Source: DAOTZU01 sp034433995
GTDB taxonomy: Bacteria; Chloroflexota; Anaerolineae; UBA1429
Length of the DNA stretch: 17,310 bases
Assembly: GCA_034433995.1 (NCBI GenBank)
Contig: DAOTZU010000291.1
Location: forward strand, 1 to 17,310
Direction of reading: 5' to 3'
Shown: in pieces, positions 1 through 5,360 of the stretch
Layout: every line of letters starts with the position of its first letter
Numbering within the stretch: position 1 is the first letter of the stretch
Notes under the pieces: model-generated
Told to the model about the DNA's origin: nothing
Databases searched by the model: none
What the model saw: the letters and a program-made list of their open reading frames with translations, nothing else
Translations under genes and position numbers: made by a program

Positions 1-303
1 GGGATATTTATCGCTGATGCGGGCATAGTTTCCGATATTTCCCGGCAGCACCTTGGTGAGCCACAGGGGCATGGCATAGTTATCGTTGGAATCGCCTTGG
101 GCATAGCCATAGGGGGCGATCCGCTCGGCAAAGATGGCGACCAAGATCAAGAGCACGATGATGATCAGGCCCACCATGGCCGCCCGGTTGCGGATCAACC
201 GCCGCCAGGCATCGGCCCAGAGATTGGTCACCTTTTGCTGGCCCTCGCCCTCTGCGGGGGTGCCATCGGCCAAGAGCTGTGCAGCGCGTTCTCGCTTGTT
301 CAT
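1..303 (-). CDS. Peptide/dipeptide ABC transporter permease, DppC/OppC type (N-terminal part, cut by window edge)
   Basis: This is the first 101 codons of the second inner-membrane permease of a peptide-type ABC importer; the rest lies left of the window. Reading starts at an ATG (complement of 301-303) preceded by an AGGAG box about 11 nt upstream. The N-terminus is a short charged cytoplasmic segment (MNKRERAAQLL) ending in LWADAWRRLIRNRAAMVGL. A strongly hydrophobic first membrane helix with an IIIVLLILVAIFA core follows, and then AERIAPYGY. The W..R..RNR.A..G motif before helix 1, and the 'IAPY' after it, are typical of the OppC/DppC N-terminal domain. It begins 20 bp after permease B ends, in the same direction, so the two are almost certainly co-transcribed and pair as the translocation pore. 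ATPase genes (DppD/DppF type) would be expected further left. Family is secure; substrate is not readable. Confidence 0.9.
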   Translation of the reverse strand, partial: MNKRERAAQLLADGTPAEGEGQQKVTNLWADAWRRLIRNRAAMVGLIIIVLLILVAIFAERIAPYGYAQGDSNDNYAMPLWLTKVLPGNIGNYARISDKYP

Positions 304-323
304 CGAAGGGGATACTCCTGCCA

Positions 324-1271
324 TCAGGTATAACGGATGCGGGGATCGAGCAAGGCGTAGGTGATATCCACCACCAGGTTCGCCAACACCAGGAAAACCG
401 CATAGAGCAGCACGGTGCCCATCACCACGGGATAATCCCGGTTGGTGATGCTGGTGATAAAGTACTTGCCCATGCCGGGGATGGCGTACACTTGCTCCAC
501 CACAAAGGTGCCGGTGACCAAGGCGGCGAACATGGGGCCCAAAACCGTGGCCACGGGGATAAAGGCATTTTTCAGAGCATGGCGCACCATCACCACCCGC
601 TCGCTCAGGCCCTTGGCCCGGGCGGTGCGGATGTAATCCTCGCGGATCACTTGCAACATGCTGGCTCGGGTCAGGCGGGCGATGATGGCCGAGGAGCCCA
701 AGCCCAACGTAACGGCGGGCATGACCATCTGGTCCAGCCGGCCCCAACCGGCCACGGGGAACCAACCCAACGTAAGGGCAAAGACAAAGATAAACAGCGG
801 CCCCAAGACTACCGGCGGCACCGAGACGCCAAAGATGGCCACCGCCATGCCGAAATAATCCCACGGACTGTTCTGCTTGAGGGCGGCCACGACTCCCAGA
901 GGCACCCCCAGACCGACGGCGATGAGCAGCGCCACCAACCCCAACATGGCCGAGACGGGGAGATGGGCCCGAAAGATATCGTTCACCGTGCGGCTCCGCG
1001 AGGCATACGAGGGCCCGAACTTGCCCTGCAACACGCCGTGAAACTCGCCGGCGGGGTTACGGGTGAAGCCCATATAATCGGTGTATTGCTTCCATAGGGG
1101 CTGGTCGAGGCCATAATACTTGTTCAGGTTGGCGATGATTTCAGCGGGAAGACGTTTCTCCCGGTCAAAGGGCCCGCCCGGGACGGCATGGGCCAGGGCA
1201 AAGGTGATGATGGAGATGACAAAAAGCACAAGGATCATCCACAGAAGACGACGAACGATGTATCTTCCCAT
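324..1271 (-). CDS. Peptide/dipeptide ABC transporter permease, DppB/OppB type
   Basis: A 315-residue permease of the binding-protein-dependent transport family, the usual length for DppB/OppB. Residues 1-30 are a positively charged start (MGRYIVRRLL) plus the first membrane helix. Residues 31-95 form the periplasmic segment, with the family-typical YGLDQPLWKQY. About five more membrane helices follow from residue 103. The cytoplasmic EAA loop that docks on the ATPase is seen at about 212-240 (DYIRTARAKGLSE...HALKNAFIPV). The chosen ATG gives the standard family N-terminus, but a GGAGG box lies 17 nt upstream, farther than usual, so initiation may be weak or helped by RNA folding. The gene lies 201 bp downstream of the binding-protein gene and 20 bp before permease C. 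It forms the channel with permease C; the imported substrate is probably peptides, but nickel or other solutes use the same family. Confidence 0.95.
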   Translation of the reverse strand: MGRYIVRRLLWMILVLFVISIITFALAHAVPGGPFDREKRLPAEIIANLNKYYGLDQPLWKQYTDYMGFTRNPAGEFHGVLQGKFGPSYASRSRTVNDIFRAHLPVSAMLGLVALLIAVGLGVPLGVVAALKQNSPWDYFGMAVAIFGVSVPPVVLGPLFIFVFALTLGWFPVAGWGRLDQMVMPAVTLGLGSSAIIARLTRASMLQVIREDYIRTARAKGLSERVVMVRHALKNAFIPVATVLGPMFAALVTGTFVVEQVYAIPGMGKYFITSITNRDYPVVMGTVLLYAVFLVLANLVVDITYALLDPRIRYT

Positions 1272-1308
1272 GGGCAGTTATGGCTTGACCTCCAATTTAA
1301 CTAGGCTT

Positions 1309-1364
1309 GGGCAAGACCATCTTGCCATCCCACCTAGATGCCCTAAGGCGCGTTGGATGGCAAG
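1309..1364 (-). other. Structured leader before permease B with two competing hairpins
   Basis: Directly visible inverted repeats on the transcribed (minus) strand. CTTGCCATCC (complement of 1355-1364) can pair over 10 bp with GGATGGCAAG (complement of 1321-1330). The second of these arms overlaps GGCAAGA, which can instead pair over 7 bp with TCTTGCC (complement of 1310-1316) across a 3-nt loop. The two pairings exclude each other, as in attenuator or anti-sequestrator RNAs. No T-tract follows, and the GGAGG of permease B lies just downstream. A regulatory role is inference, and no known riboswitch class was recognised. Confidence 0.4.
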
Positions 1365-1384
1365 GGCGGTCAACACATCGGATA

Positions 1385-1390
1385 ATTATA
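1385..1390 (-). promoter_or_regulatory. Possible -10 box upstream of permease B
   Basis: A perfect TATAAT reads on the minus strand about 114 nt before the permease B start, just after the hairpin that follows the binding-protein gene. It could give extra transcription of the permeases. No good -35 sequence is found 16-18 bp upstream (the best is TATGTA or TTATGT), and the surrounding DNA is AT-rich, so chance occurrence is possible. Confidence 0.25.
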
Positions 1391-1421
1391 CTACGAATTT
1401 GTCTATCTACATAAAATATGT

Positions 1422-1453
1422 ACAGCCACGTAGCCTTGCGGCTACGTGGCTGT
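1422..1453 (-). terminator. Hairpin between binding-protein gene and permease genes (attenuating terminator or processing/stability hairpin)
   Basis: A perfect stem of 14 bp (CAGCCACGTAGCC against GGCTACGTGGCTG plus one A-T pair) with a 4-nt TTGC loop, starting 19 bp after the stop codon of the binding-protein gene. In the direction of transcription it is followed by TACATATTTTATG, which is U-rich but not a clean U-tract. In peptide importer operons such hairpins commonly make the binding protein more abundant than the permeases, either by partial termination or by protecting the 3' end of the upstream mRNA. It also resembles the other short palindromes in this window and may belong to a dispersed repeat family. 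Confidence 0.6.
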
Positions 1454-1472
1454 GGCGCGGAGGGTTCAGGGC

Positions 1473-3122
1473 TTAGTGAGCCAAAACCTTCCACTTGTCA
1501 ATGTGCTCGCCGCCCATGGGCGCATAGGTGCGCTGGACATAGGGCTTGGTGCAGACCACGCGGGTATAGTAGTAGATGGGGGCGATGACGGCCTCATCTT
1601 CCACCAGGATCTTTTCTGCCTCAAAGTAGAGCTTTTTCCGCTGGGCAGGATCGGAGGCCGCGGCGGCCTGCTCGCAGAGCTGGGAGAATTTCTCCGCCGC
1701 AGGGCCGGCCCACTTCGGGTTGTTGGCGCTATCGGTGATGTGAAAGTTCTCCCGCACCCAGTTGTTCTGGTCGGGATAGTCGGCGCACCAGCCCATGCGG
1801 TAGATCTGCGGGGCGTCCTCGGTCACGGTCTTCAAGTAGACCTTCCACTCTTGGTTGGCCAATTCCACCGTCACCCCCAGGTTGTCCTTCCAGCTTTGCT
1901 GGATGAACTCGGCGATCTTCTTGTGGCCCTCGGAGGTGTTGAACATGAGGGTGATCTTGGGCAGGCCCTTGCCGTCCGGATAACCGGCCTCGGCCAGGAG
2001 CGCCTTGGCGCCGGCCGGATCGAAGGTGACGCCCTTAAAGTTGGGATCCTCCGCCACGCTGCCAAAGATGCCCGGGCAGGCAAAGCTCTTGGCGGGCTTT
2101 TGCTCGCCCTTGAGCACCGTGTCGATCAGCTTTTGGCGATCAATGGCCATGGAGAAGGCCTTGCGCACCTTGGCGTTATCGAAAGGCGGCTTGGTGGTAT
2201 TAAAACCATAGTAGTAGGTGCACAGGTGGGGAGCGATGTACAGCTCCTTGGAGAGGACGGGATCCTTCTTCACCCGGTCCATGTCGTCCAATGGCGGTGC
2301 CGCCACATCCAGCTCGCCGTTCTCGTACATGGCAAAGGCGGTAGAGTCCTCGGTCACCATCACCCAGTTGATGGTCTCGATGGACACATCCTTGGCCCCA
2401 TAATATTGCGGGTTCTTGACCATGACCATCTTGCTCTCATGCTCCCAAGTCTGGAGCATATAGGGACCGTTGGTCCAGATGTTCCCCGGCTCGGTCCACT
2501 TGTCGCCAAATTGCTCGATGGCGGCCTTGGGCTGCGGGCGGTTGACCCACATGCCGGCGATGCCCGGGAAGTACCCGGCGGGCTGGGTGAGGGTGAACTC
2601 GACGGTGTAATCGTCCACGGCCCGCACGCCGATGGTGTCCAGGTTCTTTTCCTCGCCCGTGTTCACTTCCTTGGCGCCCTTGATAATGTAATCCACATAG
2701 GCATAGTCGGAAGCGGTCTCGGGATTGATAGTGCGCTTGACGCCATAGACGACATCGTGGGCCGTGACCTTGCCCTTCTTGGTGACCTTCTTGGTGGCCG
2801 GGTCATATTGCACCCATTCTGCGTCCTTGCGCATCTTGAAGGTCCAGACGAGGCCATCGGCAGAGACCTTCCACTCGGTGGCTAGTTCGGGGATCACTTC
2901 CAGGGTCTTGTCGTCGTAATCCGTCAGGCCCAGGAAGAGGAGCTCATCGCACTGCACCGAGGTGGTATCGGTGGCCAGAGCCGGGTCAACGGTGGGGGGT
3001 TCGGTGCCCAGGTTCAGGTTGATCTGCTTGGCCAGGGCTTGCCCCTTGGCGCAGCCGCTGAGCACCACCGCTGCGATCATGACGATGGTCACGAACCAAA
3101 CGAGATACTTGTTCCGTAACAT
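1473..3122 (-). CDS. Peptide ABC transporter substrate-binding lipoprotein (SBP family 5)
   Basis: A 549-residue extracytoplasmic solute-binding protein of the DppA/OppA family (SBP_bac_5), within the usual 500-560 range. Residues 1-23 are a lipoprotein signal peptide with a long hydrophobic core; the lipobox LSGC puts the lipidated cysteine at residue 24. The mature part opens with the family hallmark INLNLGTEPPTVDPALATD. Next comes LFLGLTDYD, then the stretch around LATEWKVSADGLVWTFKMR. The domain II hinge region has NTTKPPFDNAKVRKAFSMAI. The start is fixed by a strong AGGAGG box five to six nt before the ATG. It is the first gene of the importer operon, with its own strong promoter and long leader, and is followed by a hairpin and the two permeases. 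The protein delivers ligand to the permeases at the membrane surface. Peptides are the likely ligand, but family members also bind nickel, haem or sugars. Confidence 0.95.
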   Translation of the reverse strand: MLRNKYLVWFVTIVMIAAVVLSGCAKGQALAKQINLNLGTEPPTVDPALATDTTSVQCDELLFLGLTDYDDKTLEVIPELATEWKVSADGLVWTFKMRKDAEWVQYDPATKKVTKKGKVTAHDVVYGVKRTINPETASDYAYVDYIIKGAKEVNTGEEKNLDTIGVRAVDDYTVEFTLTQPAGYFPGIAGMWVNRPQPKAAIEQFGDKWTEPGNIWTNGPYMLQTWEHESKMVMVKNPQYYGAKDVSIETINWVMVTEDSTAFAMYENGELDVAAPPLDDMDRVKKDPVLSKELYIAPHLCTYYYGFNTTKPPFDNAKVRKAFSMAIDRQKLIDTVLKGEQKPAKSFACPGIFGSVAEDPNFKGVTFDPAGAKALLAEAGYPDGKGLPKITLMFNTSEGHKKIAEFIQQSWKDNLGVTVELANQEWKVYLKTVTEDAPQIYRMGWCADYPDQNNWVRENFHITDSANNPKWAGPAAEKFSQLCEQAAAASDPAQRKKLYFEAEKILVEDEAVIAPIYYYTRVVCTKPYVQRTYAPMGGEHIDKWKVLAH

Positions 3123-3203
3123 CTTTCCTCCTCAATGCTTGTATGTGGGATCTTGGAACACCACAAGGCCAGGTTCAGATGCCGCTCTCACCCCCTCTCT
3201 GTG

Positions 3204-3273
3204 CCAACCCTGGTGGCGCTTGTGCCCGGCGGCGCCTGACAAGTTCTCCCACGGGCCCTCGACAGGGTGTTGG
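3204..3273 (-). ncRNA. Structured 5' leader of the binding-protein operon (class unknown)
   Basis: The predicted transcript from the promoter at 3307-3334 carries about 178 nt before the start codon. Within it, CCAACACCCTG (complement of 3263-3273) can pair with CAGGGTTGG (complement of 3204-3212) in a 9-bp stem with a 2-nt bulge. Inside that stem CTTGT pairs with ACAAG (3219-3223 and 3239-3243), competing with a GGCGC/GCGCC pairing. I compared it by eye with TPP, cobalamin, SAM, glycine and guanidine classes and it lacks their conserved cores. A leader is well supported; a riboswitch or protein-binding function is inference. Confidence 0.35.
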
Positions 3274-3306
3274 AAAAAAACAAGCTCCGCCGACGCAACC
3301 GCGCCC

Positions 3307-3334
3307 ATTATAACCGCATGGATGCATCCGTCAA
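3307..3334 (-). promoter_or_regulatory. Sigma70-type promoter of the peptide importer operon
   Basis: On the minus strand TTGACG (complement of 3329-3334) is followed by a 16-bp spacer and a perfect TATAAT (complement of 3307-3312). Transcription would start near 3300. It lies between the end of the LysM gene and the start of the binding-protein gene, correctly oriented. Confidence 0.75.
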
Positions 3335-3416
3335 GCGTCTTGGGCCCGTTTTTGCCTCCTGGTCTGCACTCGCATTACCTCGATGTTGGAAAATCCAGTT
3401 GCGTCTGCTCGTTCTT

Positions 3417-4208
3417 TTAGGGAATGACCAACACCTGCCCCACCCGCAGCTGATTGGGATCCACCAAGCCATTGGCCTGCACCAAGGCCTGCAGGCTCAC
3501 GCCGTAGCGCCGGGCGATGCTGGCCAGGCTCTCGCCGCGCCGCACCACATGGGTGCGCACAGGCGGCTCTGTGCCGATGGTGATGGTGAGCACCGTGCCC
3601 ACGGTGAGATGGTCTGGATCTTGCAGGCCAGGGTTCGCGCTGCGGATCGCGGCGGTGGTGGTGCGGTAGAGCCGGGCCAACTGCGCCAGCGTCTCCCCGG
3701 CCTTGACGATGTGTTGGACGGTCCCCGGCGGAGGCGTCTCGGCCAAGGCGCCGCCCACGGGGACGATAAGCACCTGCCCCACCCGGAGCAGGTGCGGATC
3801 GCGCAGGCCGTTGCGGTTCATGATGGCCGCCAATGTGCTGCCGTAGCGCGCCGCAATGGAGAGCAAAGTATCTCCGGGCTGCACCACATGGGTGATCTCC
3901 CCTGCCGGCACCGGCGTGGGCGTGAAGGTGGGCTCAAGGGTGGCTGTGGCCGTGGGGCTGGGCGGGACAGCGGTTGGGCTCAGGGTGGCTGAAGCAGAAG
4001 GCGCGGGATAGGCCTCTTGGAGGGCGCTGGCCACGGTTGCGCCGGGCGTGGCCGTGTGGGCCGAGAACTCGGCCGCCAGCAGGGGCGGCTCCCCGCTGGG
4101 CTGTGCCAAGGGACGTGGGGGCTTGGCCCGCTGGCAACCCGCCACGAGGATGGAGAGCAGAAACACTACCACAAGCGCCGTATCCCCCCATAGGGCGCTG
4201 CCCTTCAC
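3417..4208 (-). CDS. Lipoprotein with three LysM domains
   Basis: A 263-residue predicted lipoprotein. Residues 1-24 are a signal peptide with the lipobox VAGC, so Cys25 would be lipidated. Residues 26-104 are a low-complexity Pro/Ala/Thr/Ser linker (for example TPTPVPAGE). Three LysM domains follow, at about 105-150, 164-210 and 219-263. Each opens with a V-x-x-G-(D/E)-(T/S)-L signature, and domains 1 and 3 close with LRVGQVLIVP or LRVGQVLVIP. LysM domains bind N-acetylglucosamine-containing glycans, usually peptidoglycan. There is no catalytic domain, so a wall-anchoring or glycan-binding role at the cell surface is most likely. The start is GTG, chosen because a perfect AAGGAGGT box sits 7-8 nt upstream and the signal peptide follows. 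It has its own promoter; no convincing terminator is seen after the TAA. Confidence 0.92.
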   Translation of the reverse strand: MKGSALWGDTALVVVFLLSILVAGCQRAKPPRPLAQPSGEPPLLAAEFSAHTATPGATVASALQEAYPAPSASATLSPTAVPPSPTATATLEPTFTPTPVPAGEITHVVQPGDTLLSIAARYGSTLAAIMNRNGLRDPHLLRVGQVLIVPVGGALAETPPPGTVQHIVKAGETLAQLARLYRTTTAAIRSANPGLQDPDHLTVGTVLTITIGTEPPVRTHVVRRGESLASIARRYGVSLQALVQANGLVDPNQLRVGQVLVIP

Positions 4209-4284
4209 CCCAACGACCTCCTTGGCATGTTCTGGCTCTCCAGTCCGTCCTAGAGGGCCTGGTGAATTTTATCGCATTGCATTT

Positions 4285-4313
4285 ATCATAGCACAGATAG
4301 CAGAGATGGTCAA
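4285..4313 (-). promoter_or_regulatory. Sigma70-type promoter of the LysM lipoprotein gene
   Basis: On the minus strand TTGACC (complement of 4308-4313), a 17-bp spacer and TATGAT (complement of 4285-4290). Predicted start near 4278 gives a 70-nt leader before the GTG at 4208. It lies in the 139-bp gap after the lipoyl-protein gene, which indicates that the two genes are separate units. Confidence 0.75.
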
Positions 4314-4347
4314 GAAAAATTTTACGCAAGCGCGCAAGGTCGGGGAA

Positions 4348-4584
4348 TCACTCTGGCTCGATGAGGGCCAAGACGGTATCCACCGGCACCTTGCCCTTGC
4401 GCTGCAAGATGCGCACCAAGATGCCCGATATCGGCGCTTCGAGCTCTTGCACCGCCTTATCGGTCTCCACCTGCACGATGGGCTCCCCCTGGACGATGCG
4501 TTCGCCTTCCTTTTTGAGCCACTCCAGGATGGTGCCCTCCTTCATGCTGGAGGTCATTTTGGGCAAAAGGAACTTTTCGGCCAT
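4348..4584 (-). CDS. Stand-alone lipoyl (biotinyl/lipoyl attachment) domain protein
   Basis: A 78-residue protein that consists of just one lipoyl domain. It starts MAEKFLLPKM, like the N-terminus of dihydrolipoamide acyltransferases (E2). It has the attachment hairpin VQVETDKAVQELEAP, with Lys43 of ETDKA as the expected lipoylated residue, and ends ILVRILQRKGKVPVDTVLAL followed by IEPE and TGA. An in-frame ATG 22 codons upstream exists, but the chosen ATG is preceded by GGAGG with 6-nt spacing and gives the canonical domain start. E2 proteins normally continue with a linker, an E1/E3-binding domain and a catalytic domain. None of these follows in any frame before the next promoter, so this looks like a complete small carrier and not a visibly decayed E2. 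Neighbours do not include E1, E3 or glycine-cleavage genes. The lipoyl arm would shuttle acyl or reducing groups for an enzyme encoded elsewhere; a biotin carrier is less likely because the motif is TDK and not MKM. Confidence 0.88.
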   Translation of the reverse strand: MAEKFLLPKMTSSMKEGTILEWLKKEGERIVQGEPIVQVETDKAVQELEAPISGILVRILQRKGKVPVDTVLALIEPE

Positions 4585-4657
4585 CTTTTTCCTCCGTCGA
4601 TCTCCATGCACCCGGGCCAGGGTCGAGCTTACCGCCAAGGGGTGATGCACGGGGTTT

Positions 4658-4686
4658 ACTATGGCTTAACGTGGCACCTTTGTCAA
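4658..4686 (-). promoter_or_regulatory. Promoter of the lipoyl-protein gene
   Basis: On the minus strand a perfect TTGACA (complement of 4681-4686), a 17-bp spacer and CATAGT (complement of 4658-4663, four of six matches). Transcription would start near 4651, leaving a leader of about 67 nt. It is divergent from the Rrf2-cysK promoter, with the hairpin cluster between them. Confidence 0.6.
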
Positions 4687-4720
4687 ATCACCTGGTAAGG
4701 AGGGTGGCGAGAAATGCAGA

Positions 4721-4749
4721 GCAGACGTCGGTTGGAAACCGACGTCTGC
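4721..4749. repeat. Palindromic hairpin 1 of an intergenic cluster
   Basis: Perfect inverted repeat: GCAGACGTCGGTT (4721-4733), loop GGA, AACCGACGTCTGC (4737-4749); 13-bp stem with a 3-nt loop. It shares the GTCGG(T/A)T core with hairpin 3. It lies in the divergent gap between the lipoyl and Rrf2 promoters and codes for nothing recognisable. Confidence 0.85.
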
Positions 4750-4756
4750 GGATGAA

Positions 4757-4775
4757 AAGCCCGCGTTGCGGGCTT
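4757..4775. repeat. Palindromic hairpin 2 of an intergenic cluster
   Basis: Perfect inverted repeat: AAGCCCGC (4757-4764), loop GTT, GCGGGCTT (4768-4775); 8-bp stem with a 3-nt loop. Read on the minus strand it ends in CTTTT, so it could act as a weak minus-strand terminator, but no gene transcribed into it from the right is present. Its right arm is also part of the larger 4769-4843 inverted repeat. Confidence 0.8.
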
Positions 4776-4843
4776 GGCAGGCGGAGCCGTCGGATTCCAT
4801 CCGACGGCGGGCAAGGCCACGATTGCGAGCTTCGCCAAGCCCG
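4769..4843. repeat. Long-range inverted repeat enclosing hairpin 3
   Basis: CGGGCTTGGC (4769-4778) and GCCAAGCCCG (4834-4843) are perfect 10-bp inverted repeats flanking hairpin 3, ending 2 bp before the -35 box of the Rrf2 promoter. The left arm overlaps the right arm of hairpin 2, so hairpin 2 and this stem cannot form together. Possible roles are an insulating element, a REP/MITE-like mobile palindrome or a supercoiling-sensitive cruciform; none is proven. Confidence 0.6.
4786..4808. repeat. Palindromic hairpin 3 of an intergenic cluster
   Basis: Perfect inverted repeat: GCCGTCGGAT (4786-4795), loop TCC, ATCCGACGGC (4799-4808); 10-bp stem with a 3-nt loop. With hairpins 1 and 2 it makes three tight hairpins within 88 bp, separated by only 7 and 10 bp, all with 3-nt loops. 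Confidence 0.85.
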
Positions 4844-4845
4844 AT

Positions 4846-4874
4846 TTGACAAATGATCCATTTGGGTGTATAAT
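4846..4874 (+). promoter_or_regulatory. Perfect-consensus sigma70 promoter of the Rrf2-cysK operon
   Basis: TTGACA (4846-4851), a 17-bp spacer and TATAAT (4869-4874) match the housekeeping consensus at all twelve positions. Transcription would start near 4881, giving a leader of only about 24 nt. Such a strong promoter normally needs a repressor, which fits the overlapping palindrome. Confidence 0.85.
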
Positions 4875-4903
4875 CTATATATCCTATAGAATAAATAGGT
4901 TAT
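4870..4903. promoter_or_regulatory. 34-bp imperfect palindrome, likely Rrf2 operator
   Basis: Arms 4870-4884 and 4889-4903 around a central TATA match at 12 of 15 positions; the outer parts ATAATCTA and TAGGTTAT match 7 of 8. It covers most of the -10 box, the start site and the TAGG ribosome-binding region. A dimeric repressor bound here would block RNA polymerase. Rrf2 proteins bind AT-rich dyads as dimers or tetramers and often autoregulate, so the product of the next gene is the natural candidate. The assignment is inference. Confidence 0.6.
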
Positions 4904-4904
4904 G

Positions 4905-5345
4905 ATGAAGCTCAATACCAAGATGCGCTATGGCACCCGCGCCCTGCTAGAGTTGGCCCTACACCATGAGCAGGGCGCCCTCAGCCTCGGCCAGATCGCC
5001 GCGGCCCAAGGGATCTCGGAGAAGTACCTGGAGGCCCTCTTGGCCATGCTGCGCAATGCGGGCTTGGTGCAAAGCCAGCGTGGCCCCCAGGGGGGCTACC
5101 GCCTGGCCAGGCCGCCAGACAAGATCACCTTGCGCGAAGTTTGGGATGTGTTGGAGGGCCCGGAGGCGTTTGTCCCCTGCACCCAGGATCCCACCCTGTG
5201 TGAGCGCTGGACCACCTGCGTGACCCAAGAGATTTGGGCCGAAATGTATGCGGCTGCGCTTCAAGTCCTGGAGAAAACCACTCTGGCTGACCTAGTGGCC
5301 CGCGGCCAACAACGTCTGCCGGATGGTGGTATGTACATCATCTAA
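4905..5345 (+). CDS. Rrf2-family transcriptional regulator with IscR-like cysteine triad
   Basis: A 146-residue Rrf2 protein of usual length. The N-terminus MKLNTKMRYGTRALLELALH and the winged-helix motif (LGQIAAAQGISEKYLEALLA) are classic, followed by the wing QRGPQGGYRLARP. Three cysteines at 92, 99 and 105 (FVPC, TLCERW, TTCVTQEIW) lie where IscR and NsrR bind an iron-sulfur cluster (IscR: 92, 98, 104), so a redox-, iron- or NO-sensitive cluster is plausible. CymR, the cysteine regulator of this family, lacks this triad. The second of two adjacent ATGs was chosen: it matches the family N-terminus and lies 5 nt after TAGG, while the first (4902) is only 2 nt after it. cysK follows 15 bp downstream, so the protein probably represses its own operon through the palindrome at 4870-4903. 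Target range is unknown. Confidence 0.93.
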   Translation: MKLNTKMRYGTRALLELALHHEQGALSLGQIAAAQGISEKYLEALLAMLRNAGLVQSQRGPQGGYRLARPPDKITLREVWDVLEGPEAFVPCTQDPTLCERWTTCVTQEIWAEMYAAALQVLEKTTLADLVARGQQRLPDGGMYII

Positions 5346-5360
5346 CAAGGAGCGAAGACA

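Noticed and set aside
279..1097. Plus-strand open frame of 272 codons
   Set aside because: It is opposite the permease B gene, which has clear family motifs; the mirror frame is His/Gly-rich and has no homology that I can recognise.
1446..2885. Long plus-strand open frame of 479 codons
   Set aside because: It lies opposite the binding-protein gene, is rich in His/Gly/Leu of the kind given by antisense frames of GC-rich genes, and shows no domain motif.
3123..3273. TPP or other known riboswitch in the leader (GAACCTGG and a GGTGAGAG stretch suggested TPP)
   Set aside because: The conserved CTGAGA...ACCC...GAACCTGATC order and spacing of the TPP class are not met, and other classes also fail.
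2962..3420. Plus-strand ORF of 152 codons across the importer promoter region
   Set aside because: It overlaps the binding-protein start and the promoter, has no ribosome-binding site, and contains no motif.
4348..4584. Lipoyl protein as the truncated remnant of a full E2
   Set aside because: The coding region ends exactly at the end of the domain, with a promoter and another gene straight after, and no E2 linker or catalytic motifs in any nearby frame.
4721..4808. CRISPR array
   Set aside because: The three palindromes differ in sequence and there are no repeated units with spacers of constant length.
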